A DNA stretch of 64,000 bases from Candidatus Polarisedimenticolaceae bacterium (GCA_036275915.1 DASUCV010000008.1:27211-91210), one strand, 5' to 3'. Numbered from the stretch's first letter, positions 18,780 to 28,904 are shown. The notes: a model not told the origin generated them from the sequence alone. Numbers and translations are program-made.

Positions 18780-21700
18780 AGCGGAAGCCGCACGTAGAGG
18801 CCGTTGTGGATCGTTGCGCCCAGCCCGGTGCTGGCCGGAGGCGGCTCGCCGTCGAACGGGTCCATTCCCCCCGCGGAGCTCGACATCCGGCAAAGACCGG
18901 AGGGGCACCGGATGGGACGCCCGATGTGCGGGTCGTACGCGGTGCCTCCGACCCGGTAGAGCTGCGTCTCCGGCTCCCACAACATGCCGCGGTAGAGGAA
19001 CGGATTCCCGACGGCCGACGACCCGATCGGCGTTCCGTCCGCTGTGAAGAACGACGGGTTGCCCCAATCGTCGTAAGCGTACCGTTCGACGACGGCGCCG
19101 CTCTGGTCGGTGAGCGCCCGCACGTTTCCCTGCTCGTCGGTGTGATAGGTGTACCGGTCGAGCACGCCGTTCCCGTTGATGTCGGCATCCTCGATCATCT
19201 GGAGGAGGCGGCCGTCCTCGCCGACGACGAAGCTCGCTCGAGACGCGCCCCCGGCGTACTCCTGGATGTAATCGCTGCCGGCGGAATCGAAGCGCAACGG
19301 GACGCCGGCCCGTAGCAGGTACCGGCCGAGCGCATCCTGCGTGTACGAGAACCCGCCCGCAGTGACGATGTTCCCGCGATAGTCGTGGGTCATCGCGAGC
19401 TCCGCAGGCGTGCCGCCGTGGATGATCAGCGGGTTGCCGTCGGCGTCGTACGTGCGCGTGCCCGACGGCGTCGATGTGTACTGGTGCATCTGGAGGTCGG
19501 CAGGCTCGGGGAGGGTCGCATCGCGCGTGTACGAGCCCGCGTCCATGCCGCCGCTCACCAGGACGCGGTCGCCCATCGCGCTCAGCGTGTAGACGCGTGA
19601 CGAGGCGCTCCCCGACGACGTGGTCGTGCTCTTCGTCAGCCGGTGCATCGAATCGTAGACGTAGCTCGTCGTCGACGACGAGAGCGGCTCGCTGCGCGAG
19701 GTCATTCCGAGCGGGTCCCACGTGATCGTGGCGTCGACGATGTCGCCGTCGGCGCCGGTGACCGTCTTGCGCTCGAGGCGTCCCGCGGCGTCATAGAGAT
19801 AGCTCGTTCCGACGCTGTTGCCGTTGACGACGCGCGAGAGCTTCGTCGCTCCCTGATAGTTGTAGGACGCGACCAGCGCGCCGTCCGCGAAGACGGTTTG
19901 CGTCCGGTCGAGCGGGTCGTAGCCGTAGCTGATCGTGTGGCCGCCCGGATAGACCATGCTCGTCGGGTTGCCGACGGCGTCCCGCTCGATCGTCACCGTG
20001 TGCGGCGGCGATCCGCCGGCTTGCTGCGTCTCGCTCAGCATGCGCGAGAACGAGTCGTAGGTGCGCGTCACGGTCGAGTCGTCATCGGAGGCGGAGACGA
20101 GCGCACCGCTGCCGTCGTAGACGTAGTGCTCGCTCGTCGTGCCCGCGACGCCCGGGCCGCGGGCGACCGAGACGTCGGTCAAGCGTCCCAGCTTGTCGTA
20201 GGTCAACGTGCTCGCCGAGCCGTCCGGGTCGGTCTCACTGACCAAGTTGCTTCGCGGAGACCAGACGAGGCTGGTCGTCCGCGCGTCGGGCGCGGTTGCG
20301 ACCGAGACGCGCCCGCCGCCGTCGTACGCGTACGTCCACGTGCTCCCTTCGGCATCGACCGTCGAGGTGAGCTGGCCGAGATCGTTCCACGTCTGCGAGG
20401 ACACGAGGGTCGCGACGACATTGCCGTTCCCGTCGCCGGTGTCGGTCATGTCGTCTTGCGTCTGCACGAGCTGGCCGAGGCCGTCGTACGTGTATCGCGT
20501 CTTGTTTCCGGTCTTGTGCGTGACACCAACGACGTAGTACTTGCCGTCGAACTTCCTCTCGGTGCGCCCGCCCGCCGGATCGACGTCCGCCGTCCGCCGG
20601 TCGAGCGCGTCGTACTCGTAGTGGGTCACCGCCGAGGACGGCGGGCCGCCGGCGGTCGCGGCGTCGGTCTCGGTCACCTGGATCACGTTCGAGGCCAGAT
20701 CGTAGTCAAGCTGAGTCGTGTTCCCCATCGCATCGGTGACGAGCTTCAGCAACTGCCCCGAGTCGTAGGTGAAGTCGGTCCCGTGGCCGTTGTCGTCCTG
20801 GATGCGGCTCCAATTCGAGTTCTCGTCGTAGTACCCCAGACACGTGTTCGAGCCGTCGCCGATCGGAGCGCCGTTCGCGCGGCGCAGATGCGTGCAGTCG
20901 CATTTGATCGCGCGGTCGATCTCGTCGTAGGTCGTCGTGCACTCGGCGAGCTTCACGTTCGGCCCCGACGAGCCGTCGGCCAGCTCGCCGTCGAGACTCG
21001 ACGAGACCTCGTTGCCCGCGGCGTCGTAATGGGACGACCACTCGTTCCCCTCGGCGTCGGTCGTCTTCGTCAGGCGTCCGTAGCCGTCGTACTGGAACGT
21101 CGTGTCCGCCACCGAGGGGTCGATGCCGTCGTGCACGGCGATCAGGTTGCCGTCCGCGTCGTAATCGTAGGCCTGCCGTGCCCACACGGAGCCCAGCTCG
21201 TCCTTGTCCTGCGAGAGCGTGGGGAACTTCACCTTCACCCTCGCATACGCGAGCTCCTTGACGAGCTTCGCCCCGGAGCCGCCCCTCGAGAGCTTCGTGA
21301 TCCGGCCGAGCGGGTCGTACTCCACGTCGTCGATCATGCACTGCGCGCTGTCGATCTCACGGCTCAGGCCGCTGAGCCGGCCGAGACCGTCGTAAACGTA
21401 GAGCGTGCTCAGGTAAGGGTCGGGCCGGAGCACGCCGTTCTCGTCGACGTTCTGCACGTCATGGCGGACGAGATCGCCGTTCGCGTCGTAGTAGGAATCG
21501 CTCTGATACGAGAACGGAGCCGCGGACGTCACGCGGACGACCTGGTCGTCGTCGTTGATCGTCATCGTCGTCGTATGTCCGTTCGGATCGGTCGTGCCGA
21601 CGAGCTGCCCGCGCGCGCTCCACGTGTATTGCGTCCCCGCGCTGAGCGTCCCGTGCGGGATGGTGAGCGTTCTGAGGTATCCGTTGTCGGAGCCCGAGCT

Positions 21701-24700
21701 CGACCAATCGAGCGTCGAGACGTGGCTCTGCGGGTCGGTGTACGCGACGATCTGGCCGTAGGCATTCCGGTCCCAGTGATGATGGATCGTCTGGGGCGCG
21801 CCGGTGAGCGTACCTGTCACGACCGAAGGCGCCTGAAGATCGGTCAAGAAGCCGGACGTGTCGTACGTGAACGTCCACGTCTGGCCGTTCTCGTCGGTCG
21901 CCGTCGTCGGGAACCCCGACGAAGGCAGCGTGCCGCCGAACGCGAGCGTCCGGTCACGCGACGTTCCGATCGCAATGAGCCTGCCCGGCGAGACCTCGCG
22001 GCCGCCCGGGAAAATCCCGGGATCGCTGTCGTCGCAGTCTTCCTTGATGGAGACCTCGCCCCAGTCGTTCCAGTGCCCGTTGCTGAGTGTGGATCCCAGC
22101 GTCTGTTTCCCAGCCAAGCAAATGTGACTGTCGCCGGTGTAGCGGCCCGCCGGGTCGATGACGCTGTCGCCTCCGTCTCGTGCCACCGCATGGCGAGCGG
22201 CGGTGCAGATGGAGCTGTCGCCGGTGTAGCGGCCCGCCGGGTCGATGACGCTGTCGCCTCCGTCTCGTCCCAGCGCATGGCGTGCGGCCGTGCAAATGGA
22301 GCTGTCGCCCGTGTATCGAGCGGCGGTGCAGATGGAGCTGTCGCCGGTGTAGCGGCCCGCGGGGTCGATGACGCTGTCGCCTCCGTCTCGTCCCAGCGCA
22401 TGGCGAGCGGCCGTGCAAATCGAACTATCGCCCGTGTATCGAGCGGCGGTGCAGATGGAGCTGTCGCCGGTGTAGCGACGAGCTGCCGTGCAGATGGAGC
22501 TGTCGCTCGTGTAGCGGCGCCCCGCCGCCGTGCAGACGTCGCTGTCCATCGTGTACCAGGTGTCACCCCAAATCTTCTCCGATCCCGCGCCCGCACCCGC
22601 GAACGGATCGACGCTCTCTTGGTAGAGCTTGGGATTCAGCTTCCGCCACAGCCCCGGCGGCTCGGCCGGAGGATGCACGATGTGGATGTCCTTGATCGTC
22701 CTCCACGTTCCAGGCGGCGTCGCCGGCGGGTGCACGATGCGGACGTCGCTGATACGGCGCAAGACGCCGGACGGAACGCCTGGTCGATAGATGATGCGCG
22801 GCTCGCGGCGTGCCCCCCAATCGGTTCCGAACGGCGTCGCGTACGTCCACGAGCGCGTGATCTGCGCCTGGTCGCCGCCGAGCGGTCCTGGATCGAACGT
22901 CTCGCTCAACAGATCGCCGCGCTTGAGCACGCTGGGATTCCCCGAGTCATAGACGCGCGACACGCTCGCGAGCGAGGGCATCGTCAGCTCCGTGACGAGC
23001 GCGTTGCCGTCGTGGTGGACCTTGGTCTCGTAGTACGGCGGATCGGTCGGCGAAGGCGGTGGGCCGGGCAGATTGTCGAGATCGCTCGCGAACGTCGCAG
23101 AGTCGGGCAAGACTCCGGTGAAGTCGCGAACGCGGACGATCTGTCCTTGCGCGTCGTAGTAGTAGTCGCTCCTGTGGTCGGTCGCGTCCTTGACGATCGT
23201 CTTGCTCACCGCGAAATCGTTCGACGCATCGGGCGTGAGCGCCACGTAGGTGAACATCTCGTCCGCCGGATTCACGGCGGCGTAGGTCTCCATCCGATAG
23301 AGGCGGTCGAACGCGGGATCGGCATCGTTGTCGGTCATGCTGTAGGAGAAGCTCGCGTACGTCTTCCCGTCGGGTCCGGCGATCGACAGCAGGTTGCTGT
23401 TCTCCGCGCCGAGCGAGTGGCCTCGCGAGTACGTGTACGTCGTCGTGCGGCCTTGAGGGAAGTCGTTCCCGGTGGGTGTTCCGGTCACCGGCGGTGACGT
23501 CACCGACTTCAGGTCGTCGAGCTCGCCGCCCGCCTCGGTCCCGTCGTAATACACGTATTGGACGCTGCGACCAGTGAAGTCCGTCACCGCGGTGACCAGA
23601 TTGCGCGTGTTGTACGTCAGCGTGATCGCGCGTCCGAGCGTGTCGGTGATCGTCGTGAGCTTGCCGCCGGTGTCGTAGGCGAAGCTCATCGCGTTCCCGA
23701 ACTGATCGCGCGACTGGAGGATCTTCCCGGCGGCTGCCGAGCCGTCGAACCCGCCGAAGACCCAGATCTGCCCGTCGGGGAAGTTCAGCGCCAATGTGCC
23801 GTCCGCCTGCGGGCACAGCTCCTCGAAGCCGCCGGCGGGCGTGACGTAGCATCCGCCACTCGGCGGCGGGGCGGCGAAGAGCGTCTCACCCGATGCCGGA
23901 TTGACGACGACCACGCCCCCGGTCGGAGGACTCGACACGCGCCGGTCGTACGCATGCGTCCATTCGACGCCCTGCGACGTGCTCTGCCATCGGCGCGAGC
24001 GGTAGTAGCGCGTGAACACGAAGTCGAAGCCGCGTCCGGGGATCTCCATGTCGGTCTGCGCGACCTCCAGCTCTCCGGAGTGCAGATCGACGCGCGCGGC
24101 GGCGCCGAAGTCAGGCGCTGCGTTGTAGACCGGAGGCACCCAGTGCTTCGCCGCTTCCGGATCGCCACCGCCGTTGGGCGCGGGCGAACCGTTCAATCCT
24201 CCCTGGCAGGCCGCGGGATCGGAGAAGACGGTGAGGGTGGCATCGGGCGTCGTGATGTTTCCGCAGGCGTCCTGGACCGTGACGTGGATCGCGCTCCGAT
24301 GATCGGAAAGCGTCACGGGCAGCGCGAGGGTCGGGCTGTTGCCGCCGACAGGCGCGCCGTTCTTCGTCCAGGCATAGCTCGCGCTGGAGCCGTTCTGCGC
24401 TTCGACGGTGAAACGCGCGGTACCGCCGTCGCACACACCGATGCTCGAGGGCCCGGTGACGATCTTCGGCGCGACGGGCGTGTGCGTGCAGACGCCGTTC
24501 TTCGCGGAGTCGTCCGTGCACGTATTCGAGTCGTTGCAGACGACGCTGAAGGCGCAGTCGCGCACCTGGCGCGGCGTGCCGTCCGATCGCGTGCCCGAGT
24601 CTCCTGCGCCGCATCCGTTCCGGCCGCGCACGATGTAGAAGAAGATGCCACCGGCCGGCGGGACCTGCGGATCGGTGAACTGAAGCTCCGTGCCGCCCGG

Positions 24701-25045
24701 ATCGAGACACGTATCCGTCGGATGGTCGAGGAAGTTCGAGGCGACACGCGAGCGCACGACCTCGTACGTGAACGGCGCCGATTGCCCGCCGGAATCGAGT
24801 GGATTCCAGCTCAGCACCGCAGCGCCGGTACCGGGCACTCTCGCGAGCTTGACCTGCCCGACCGATTGCATCCGCGCCCAGAGGCCGGGGTTCGTGTCGT
24901 CGCAGTCGTTGGCTCCGACGTAGCCGTCGCCGTCGAGATCGCCGGGACCGCCGGCCATCCCCGTGCAGGTGTCCGCGAACGAAGGTCGCGCGGCGCAGAG
25001 AACGAGGAACGACGCGAGATAGATCGAGACACGGAATCCGCGCAT
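18776..25045 (-). CDS. Sec-exported RHS/YD-repeat protein with amplified LCCL-like region
   Basis: 2089 residues from the ATG at 25045, chosen because it opens a signal peptide (MRGFRVSIYLASFLVLCAAR); the longer frame to 25147 has no such feature. In order: a metal-binding-like segment (DLDGDGYVGANDCDD), a cysteine-containing fibronectin-like module (about 65-160) related to the C-terminal module of the FG-GAP proteins, a Cys-rich stretch (CNDSNTCTDD), an Ig-like domain (200-282), a DUF6531 segment (320-365, RGFDFVFTRYYRSR), RHS/YD repeats, a repetitive LCCL-like block (about 822-1005), many more YD repeats, and a diverged RHS core (LYRVGGTAYDPHIGRPI). Only about 45 residues follow the core, so no toxin tip is visible. 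A secreted wall-like protein is more likely than a polymorphic toxin. Confidence 0.85.
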   Translation of the reverse strand: MRGFRVSIYLASFLVLCAARPSFADTCTGMAGGPGDLDGDGYVGANDCDDTNPGLWARMQSVGQVKLARVPGTGAAVLSWNPLDSGGQSAPFTYEVVRSRVASNFLDHPTDTCLDPGGTELQFTDPQVPPAGGIFFYIVRGRNGCGAGDSGTRSDGTPRQVRDCAFSVVCNDSNTCTDDSAKNGVCTHTPVAPKIVTGPSSIGVCDGGTARFTVEAQNGSSASYAWTKNGAPVGGNSPTLALPVTLSDHRSAIHVTVQDACGNITTPDATLTVFSDPAACQGGLNGSPAPNGGGDPEAAKHWVPPVYNAAPDFGAAARVDLHSGELEVAQTDMEIPGRGFDFVFTRYYRSRRWQSTSQGVEWTHAYDRRVSSPPTGGVVVVNPASGETLFAAPPPSGGCYVTPAGGFEELCPQADGTLALNFPDGQIWVFGGFDGSAAAGKILQSRDQFGNAMSFAYDTGGKLTTITDTLGRAITLTYNTRNLVTAVTDFTGRSVQYVYYDGTEAGGELDDLKSVTSPPVTGTPTGNDFPQGRTTTYTYSRGHSLGAENSNLLSIAGPDGKTYASFSYSMTDNDADPAFDRLYRMETYAAVNPADEMFTYVALTPDASNDFAVSKTIVKDATDHRSDYYYDAQGQIVRVRDFTGVLPDSATFASDLDNLPGPPPSPTDPPYYETKVHHDGNALVTELTMPSLASVSRVYDSGNPSVLKRGDLLSETFDPGPLGGDQAQITRSWTYATPFGTDWGARREPRIIYRPGVPSGVLRRISDVRIVHPPATPPGTWRTIKDIHIVHPPAEPPGLWRKLNPKLYQESVDPFAGAGAGSEKIWGDTWYTMDSDVCTAAGRRYTSDSSICTAARRYTGDSSICTAARYTGDSSICTAARHALGRDGGDSVIDPAGRYTGDSSICTAARYTGDSSICTAARHALGRDGGDSVIDPAGRYTGDSSICTAARHAVARDGGDSVIDPAGRYTGDSHICLAGKQTLGSTLSNGHWNDWGEVSIKEDCDDSDPGIFPGGREVSPGRLIAIGTSRDRTLAFGGTLPSSGFPTTATDENGQTWTFTYDTSGFLTDLQAPSVVTGTLTGAPQTIHHHWDRNAYGQIVAYTDPQSHVSTLDWSSSGSDNGYLRTLTIPHGTLSAGTQYTWSARGQLVGTTDPNGHTTTMTINDDDQVVRVTSAAPFSYQSDSYYDANGDLVRHDVQNVDENGVLRPDPYLSTLYVYDGLGRLSGLSREIDSAQCMIDDVEYDPLGRITKLSRGGSGAKLVKELAYARVKVKFPTLSQDKDELGSVWARQAYDYDADGNLIAVHDGIDPSVADTTFQYDGYGRLTKTTDAEGNEWSSHYDAAGNEVSSSLDGELADGSSGPNVKLAECTTTYDEIDRAIKCDCTHLRRANGAPIGDGSNTCLGYYDENSNWSRIQDDNGHGTDFTYDSGQLLKLVTDAMGNTTQLDYDLASNVIQVTETDAATAGGPPSSAVTHYEYDALDRRTADVDPAGGRTERKFDGKYYVVGVTHKTGNKTRYTYDGLGQLVQTQDDMTDTGDGNGNVVATLVSSQTWNDLGQLTSTVDAEGSTWTYAYDGGGRVSVATAPDARTTSLVWSPRSNLVSETDPDGSASTLTYDKLGRLTDVSVARGPGVAGTTSEHYVYDGSGALVSASDDDSTVTRTYDSFSRMLSETQQAGGSPPHTVTIERDAVGNPTSMVYPGGHTISYGYDPLDRTQTVFADGALVASYNYQGATKLSRVVNGNSVGTSYLYDAAGRLERKTVTGADGDIVDATITWDPLGMTSRSEPLSSSTTSYVYDSMHRLTKSTTTSSGSASSRVYTLSAMGDRVLVSGGMDAGSYTRDATLPEPADLQMHQYTSTPSGTRTYDADGNPLIIHGGTPAELAMTHDYRGNIVTAGGFSYTQDALGRYLLRAGVPLRFDSAGSDYIQEYAGGASRASFVVGEDGRLLQMIEDADINGNGVLDRYTYHTDEQGNVRALTDQSGAVVERYAYDDWGNPSFFTADGTPIGSSAVGNPFLYRGMLWEPETQLYRVGGTAYDPHIGRPIRCPSGLCRMSSSAGGMDPFDGEPPPASTGLGATIHNGLYVRLPL
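22118..22555 (-). repeat. Intragenic tandem repeats encoding LCCL-like core motifs
   Basis: Within the RHS gene the motif YTxDSxICTAA occurs eight times in tandem (mostly YTGDSSICTAAR). Three copies are extended by a 17-residue linker HALGRDGGDSVIDPAGR or its close variant. The block opens with KIWGDTWYTMDSDVC and closes with LGSTLSNGHWNDWGE. Together the ends resemble the known LCCL domain pattern (WG, YT-D-S-IC-AA-HA, GG-V, GS-NG, WG), so a single LCCL-like domain appears to have had its core amplified. Underlying DNA units are about 36 or 87 bases and highly similar. Confidence 0.7.
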
Positions 25046-25145
25046 GCCCACCCCCCCGGATGGGCATCCATATACCCCGAATCGTTCGGCTCCGTGCCGA
25101 CTTTTCGAGGCAGGATCGCGCGGCCCCGGGTTACGATCCGCAGCC

Positions 25146-26384
25146 ATGGCCGAAGCGCGACTCTCCCTGTCCGATTACGTCCGCGGCTTCAGCCGTCCGT
25201 TCTGGGCGGCAAACGCCTCCGAGCTGTTCGAGCGCATCGCGTACTACGGGATGGCGCCGGTCCTCGTCCCCTACCTCGTCCAGGTGAGGCACTTCGACGA
25301 GAGCGCGGCGATCCGGGTCGGCGGCAACCTCGGCTTCGTCGTCTACGGCGTCACCGTGCTGTCCGGCATGTTCGCCGACTGGCTCGGCTACCGCCGCGCG
25401 ATGATGCTCGCCTACGTCCTGCTCGCCGTCGGCTACGCGGGCGTGTGGAAGGCGCCCAGCTTCCCCGTCGTCGTGCTCGCGCTCGCGTGCGTCGCGTTCG
25501 GCGCGTCGGTCATCAAGCCGGCGATCACGGGGACGGTCCAGAGGACGTGCTCCGAGGAGAGGCGGCCCGTCGGCTTCTCGATCTACTACACGCTCGTCAA
25601 CGTCGGCGGCTTCCTCGGCCCGAACGTCTCCGGCGCGGTCTCGGCGGCGGCAGGTCTCTCAATGGTCTTCCCGACCTCCGCGATCGCAATTCTCGTGGCG
25701 CTCGCGCTCGTCCGCATCTTCTACGCGGATCAAGAGACGCGCGTGGCGACGCCGAAGCGGACGCTCGGCGCGTTCGCGGCGGACTTCCTCCGCATCCTGA
25801 CGACGGCGCGCCTCATGAGCCTGTTTCTCCTCGTCGCGGGGTTCTGGAGCCTCTTCTTCCAGTTCTTCGGCGCGTTCACGACCTACGTGACGCAAGACCT
25901 CGGGCTCAGCCAGCAGAAGGCGAACTTCATCATCTCGCTCGACGCCGCTCTCATCGTCTGCACCCAGGTGATCGTCGGCTACCTCGTCCGCAACTGGACG
26001 ACCGCGCGCGCGGTGTGGATCGCGGCGCTCATCGGGTCGGTGGGGTACGGCGTGATCGGGCTCCGGATGTCGCCCGTCATCGCCGGTGCGGGCGTCGTCG
26101 TCTTCTCGATCGGCGAGATGATCTACTCCGCGCACTTCTACAAATACCTCGGGAGCCTGGCGCCCGCCGGCCAGGAGGGGATGTATCTCGGGTTCGCGTT
26201 CTTCCCGATCGCGCTGGGGAGCTTGCTCTCCGGATGGATCGGCGGGCCGGTCGCCGGCTGGGCGCGCGACACGCTTCACCACCCCGAGAAGATGTTCTGG
26301 GCGTTCGGCGCCGTCGGCCTCGCCGCCGCGCTGGGTCTCTTCATTCACGCGAAGATGTACGCCGGGCGCGACGCCCACGCCTGA
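25146..26384 (+). CDS. POT-family (proton-dependent) oligopeptide transporter, MFS fold
   Basis: 412 residues and about 12 membrane helices. The first helix has the POT ExxER signature (ELFERIAYYG), and GFSIYYTLVNVGGFLGP matches the POT motif in helix 4-5. A longer frame starts at 25044, but the ATG at 25146 begins at the conserved N-terminus. The family couples H+ entry to di- or tripeptide uptake across the inner membrane; 412 residues is slightly short for the family. The gene lies 15 bases upstream of an OPT-family transporter and likely shares its transcript, so the pair would handle small-peptide import. It is divergent from the RHS gene. Confidence 0.85.
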   Translation: MAEARLSLSDYVRGFSRPFWAANASELFERIAYYGMAPVLVPYLVQVRHFDESAAIRVGGNLGFVVYGVTVLSGMFADWLGYRRAMMLAYVLLAVGYAGVWKAPSFPVVVLALACVAFGASVIKPAITGTVQRTCSEERRPVGFSIYYTLVNVGGFLGPNVSGAVSAAAGLSMVFPTSAIAILVALALVRIFYADQETRVATPKRTLGAFAADFLRILTTARLMSLFLLVAGFWSLFFQFFGAFTTYVTQDLGLSQQKANFIISLDAALIVCTQVIVGYLVRNWTTARAVWIAALIGSVGYGVIGLRMSPVIAGAGVVVFSIGEMIYSAHFYKYLGSLAPAGQEGMYLGFAFFPIALGSLLSGWIGGPVAGWARDTLHHPEKMFWAFGAVGLAAALGLFIHAKMYAGRDAHA

Positions 26385-26399
26385 TACACGGGAGAGCCG

Positions 26400-28415
26400 A
26401 TGGAAGCCGTCGATACCAAGTCGCTGCCGGAGAACGCCTACGAACCGCTAAAGCCGGGCGAGGAATACCAGTCGATCGTCCCGCCTTCGGCGACGTTTCC
26501 CGAGGCGACTTGGGTCTCCGTGTTCTTTGGGATCGTCTTCTGCGTCATCTTCTCGATCGCGTCGGCATATTCCGGCCTGAAGGTCGGCCAGGTCATGGAG
26601 GCGGCGATCCCGATCGCGATCTTGGCGATCGGGCTCACACGCGTCGTCTCGAAGGATCCGCCGCTCCTCCAGAACGTCATCATGACGGGGATCGGCGGCG
26701 TCTCGGCATCGGTCGTCGCGGGCGCCATCTTCACGTTGCCGGCGCTGTACTCCCTGCAACTCTCGCCGAAACCGATCCAGACGACATTCATCTGCCTCGC
26801 GGGAGGCTGTCTCGGCGTCCTCTTCCTCATCCCCCTGCGGCGTTACTTCGTGCGCGAAATGCACGGCAAGTATCCGTACCCCGAGGCGACCGCGATCACG
26901 GAGATCCTCGTCACCGGTGAGAAGGGGGGCTCGCAGGCGATGCTCCTCCTCCAGGCGACCGTCGTGGCGGCCGTCTACGACTTCTTCGTGACGACGTTCC
27001 GCGTCTGGAAGGAGATGGTCGACTTCCAGTTCGTCCCGCTCATGAAGGACGCCGCGGACAAGGCGAAGGTGGTCCTCAAGTTCGACGCTGTGGCGTTCAT
27101 TCTCGGCCTGGGATACGTCATGGGCCTCCGGTCGTCGATGATCCTGTGCGCCGGCGGCGTGCTCTCGAACTTCGTCCTGGTGCCGCTGGTCTACTACGTC
27201 GGGTCTCACGTTCCGGAGATCCTTCCGCCCGGCACGAAGGCGATCTCGGCGATGTCCGCCGGCGAGGTCTTCCGAGGCTACGTCCGTTTCATCGGCGTCG
27301 GCGCGATCGCGACGGCAGGAATCTTCGGCATCTTGAAGTCCCTTCGGGTGGTGGCGGGATCGTTCAGCATCGCGATCAAGGCGTTCCGCCACGGCGAGAA
27401 GCATCTCGAGCTCGACCGTACCGACCGGGACATCTCGATCATGACGATGCTCGTCGGCACGATCGTCACGTCGATCCTCGCGATCGTCTTCTTCTCGACC
27501 CTCGAGGCTGGAGGATGGACCGCCGTAGGAGTCGGGTTCCTCCTGATGCTCGTCTTCTCCTTCTTCTTTACCTCGGTCGCCGCCAACGCGATCGCGACGA
27601 CGGCGCGGAATCCGGTCTCCGGAATGACGATGCTGACGATCATGATCTCATCGGTAGTCCTGCTGAAGTTCGGGTTGTCGGGGCCGACGGGGATGTTCTT
27701 CGTCATGGCGATCGCGGGGATGGTCTGCACTGCGCTCTCGGTGTCGGGCCAGGCGATCACCGATCTCAAGACCGGGTACTGGCTCGGCTCGACGCCGCAG
27801 GTGCAGGAGCGCGTGAAGTTCCTCGGGGTGATCGCGGCGTCGATCGCGACCGCGGCCACGATCGCCGTCCTCGCCAACGCGGGATACTTCTTCGGCGACG
27901 CCCCCGAAGGCACGGCGGCCGCTAAGATCCTCGCCGCCCCGCAGGCCTCGATCATGAAAGCGCTTGTCCAGAGCTTCATGAACCGAGAGCCGGTCGCGTG
28001 GGCGCTGTTCGGCGTCGGCTCCGCGATCGCGATCGTCCTCGAGATGCTCCAGGTGCCCGCGCTCACATTCGCACTGGGGATGTATCTCCCCCTCGAGCTG
28101 AACTCCCCCGCCCTCGTCGGCGGCTTCCTCCACCACCTCGTCACCGGCAAGGCCGCGAGGACGGGAGGCGACAAGGGCCGCTCGCTGCGCGAGCGCGGCG
28201 TCGTCATCGCGTCGGGAATGATGGCCGGCGGCGCATTGGGGGGCGTGTTCGGTGCCGCCCTGCGCCTCGTCCCCTCGTTCAAGGAAGAATGGATCAAGCT
28301 TCCGTTCTACGACACGGACTCGATCTCTCAGCTCGTCTCGATCGTCGCATTTCTGGCCCTCGTCGGATATTTGTGGTGGGGATCGAACCGCAGGCCGGCG
28401 GGCGCCCTCGACTGA
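26400..28415 (+). CDS. OPT-family oligopeptide transporter
   Basis: 671 residues with many membrane helices. Typical OPT features are the N-terminal AYSGLKVGQVMEAAIPIAIL, the HGKYPYPEATAITEILVTGE segment and the C-terminal ALTFALGMYLPLELNSPALVGG region. GGGAGAG lies just before the ATG. Members of this family import oligopeptides or metal-chelate complexes by proton symport. Its position 15 bases after the POT gene supports peptide import as the joint role. The 177 bases that follow, up to the next gene, show nothing recognisable. Confidence 0.88.
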   Translation: MEAVDTKSLPENAYEPLKPGEEYQSIVPPSATFPEATWVSVFFGIVFCVIFSIASAYSGLKVGQVMEAAIPIAILAIGLTRVVSKDPPLLQNVIMTGIGGVSASVVAGAIFTLPALYSLQLSPKPIQTTFICLAGGCLGVLFLIPLRRYFVREMHGKYPYPEATAITEILVTGEKGGSQAMLLLQATVVAAVYDFFVTTFRVWKEMVDFQFVPLMKDAADKAKVVLKFDAVAFILGLGYVMGLRSSMILCAGGVLSNFVLVPLVYYVGSHVPEILPPGTKAISAMSAGEVFRGYVRFIGVGAIATAGIFGILKSLRVVAGSFSIAIKAFRHGEKHLELDRTDRDISIMTMLVGTIVTSILAIVFFSTLEAGGWTAVGVGFLLMLVFSFFFTSVAANAIATTARNPVSGMTMLTIMISSVVLLKFGLSGPTGMFFVMAIAGMVCTALSVSGQAITDLKTGYWLGSTPQVQERVKFLGVIAASIATAATIAVLANAGYFFGDAPEGTAAAKILAAPQASIMKALVQSFMNREPVAWALFGVGSAIAIVLEMLQVPALTFALGMYLPLELNSPALVGGFLHHLVTGKAARTGGDKGRSLRERGVVIASGMMAGGALGGVFGAALRLVPSFKEEWIKLPFYDTDSISQLVSIVAFLALVGYLWWGSNRRPAGALD

Positions 28416-28592
28416 TCCCCCCGCATCCAACGATCACGGACCCCGACCGTCGTAAGACGCGTCGACGCCTCCCCGCCGCGGCACGGTGAATCTCTTACGT
28501 CGTGCACCGAGGAGTGTCGCCCTCATCTCCGGAAATGGCGCGCCATCGCGCGTGGGCGCGATTCTTGAAGCACCGCGCCGACGGAGGTGTCT

Positions 28593-28904
28593 ATGAAGCT
28601 CAGAAGCGTTTCCATCCTGATGCTCGTGCTGGGTCTCGTCTTGACCCTCGGCTCGTTCGCGAGCGCCGACGATCGTCCGCACGAAGGCAAGGTCACCGCC
28701 ATCGACACGTCGCAGATGGTCATGCAGGTCCAGGGCGACAAGGGCGATCAGTGGAACCTGTTCTGGACGCCGTCGACCAAGCTGAAGGGCGATCTCGCCG
28801 TCGAAGAGGTCAAGGTCGGGGACAAGGTCCACTTCGACTTCGTCCAGAAGGACGACAAGATGTATCTCGTCGAGCTCAAGCGTACCGAGAAGGCCAAGGG
28901 TTGA
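28593..28904 (+). CDS. Small exported OB-fold-like protein (CusF/DUF5666-like)
   Basis: 103 residues. The ATG at 28593 has GGAGG five bases upstream, which decides it over an in-frame GTG at 28587. A signal peptide (MKLRSVSILMLVLGLVLTLG, cleavage near ASADD) precedes a small beta-barrel domain whose VKVGDKVHFDFVQKDDKMYLVELK resembles the last strands of CusF/DUF5666-type OB folds. The copper ligands of CusF (His, Trp and two Met) are not recognisable, so metal binding is not claimed. It is convergent with a sigma factor gene; the two stops touch. Confidence 0.6.
   Translation: MKLRSVSILMLVLGLVLTLGSFASADDRPHEGKVTAIDTSQMVMQVQGDKGDQWNLFWTPSTKLKGDLAVEEVKVGDKVHFDFVQKDDKMYLVELKRTEKAKG

Noticed and set aside
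18776..18960. Polymorphic toxin tip after the RHS core
   Set aside because: Only about 45 residues follow the core, there is no nuclease or other toxin motif, and no immunity-type gene is adjacent.
19643..26920. Long rightward open frames opposite the RHS gene
   Set aside because: Arg/Val-rich antisense of YD repeats without start signals or domains. The second one also runs through the start of the POT gene out of frame.
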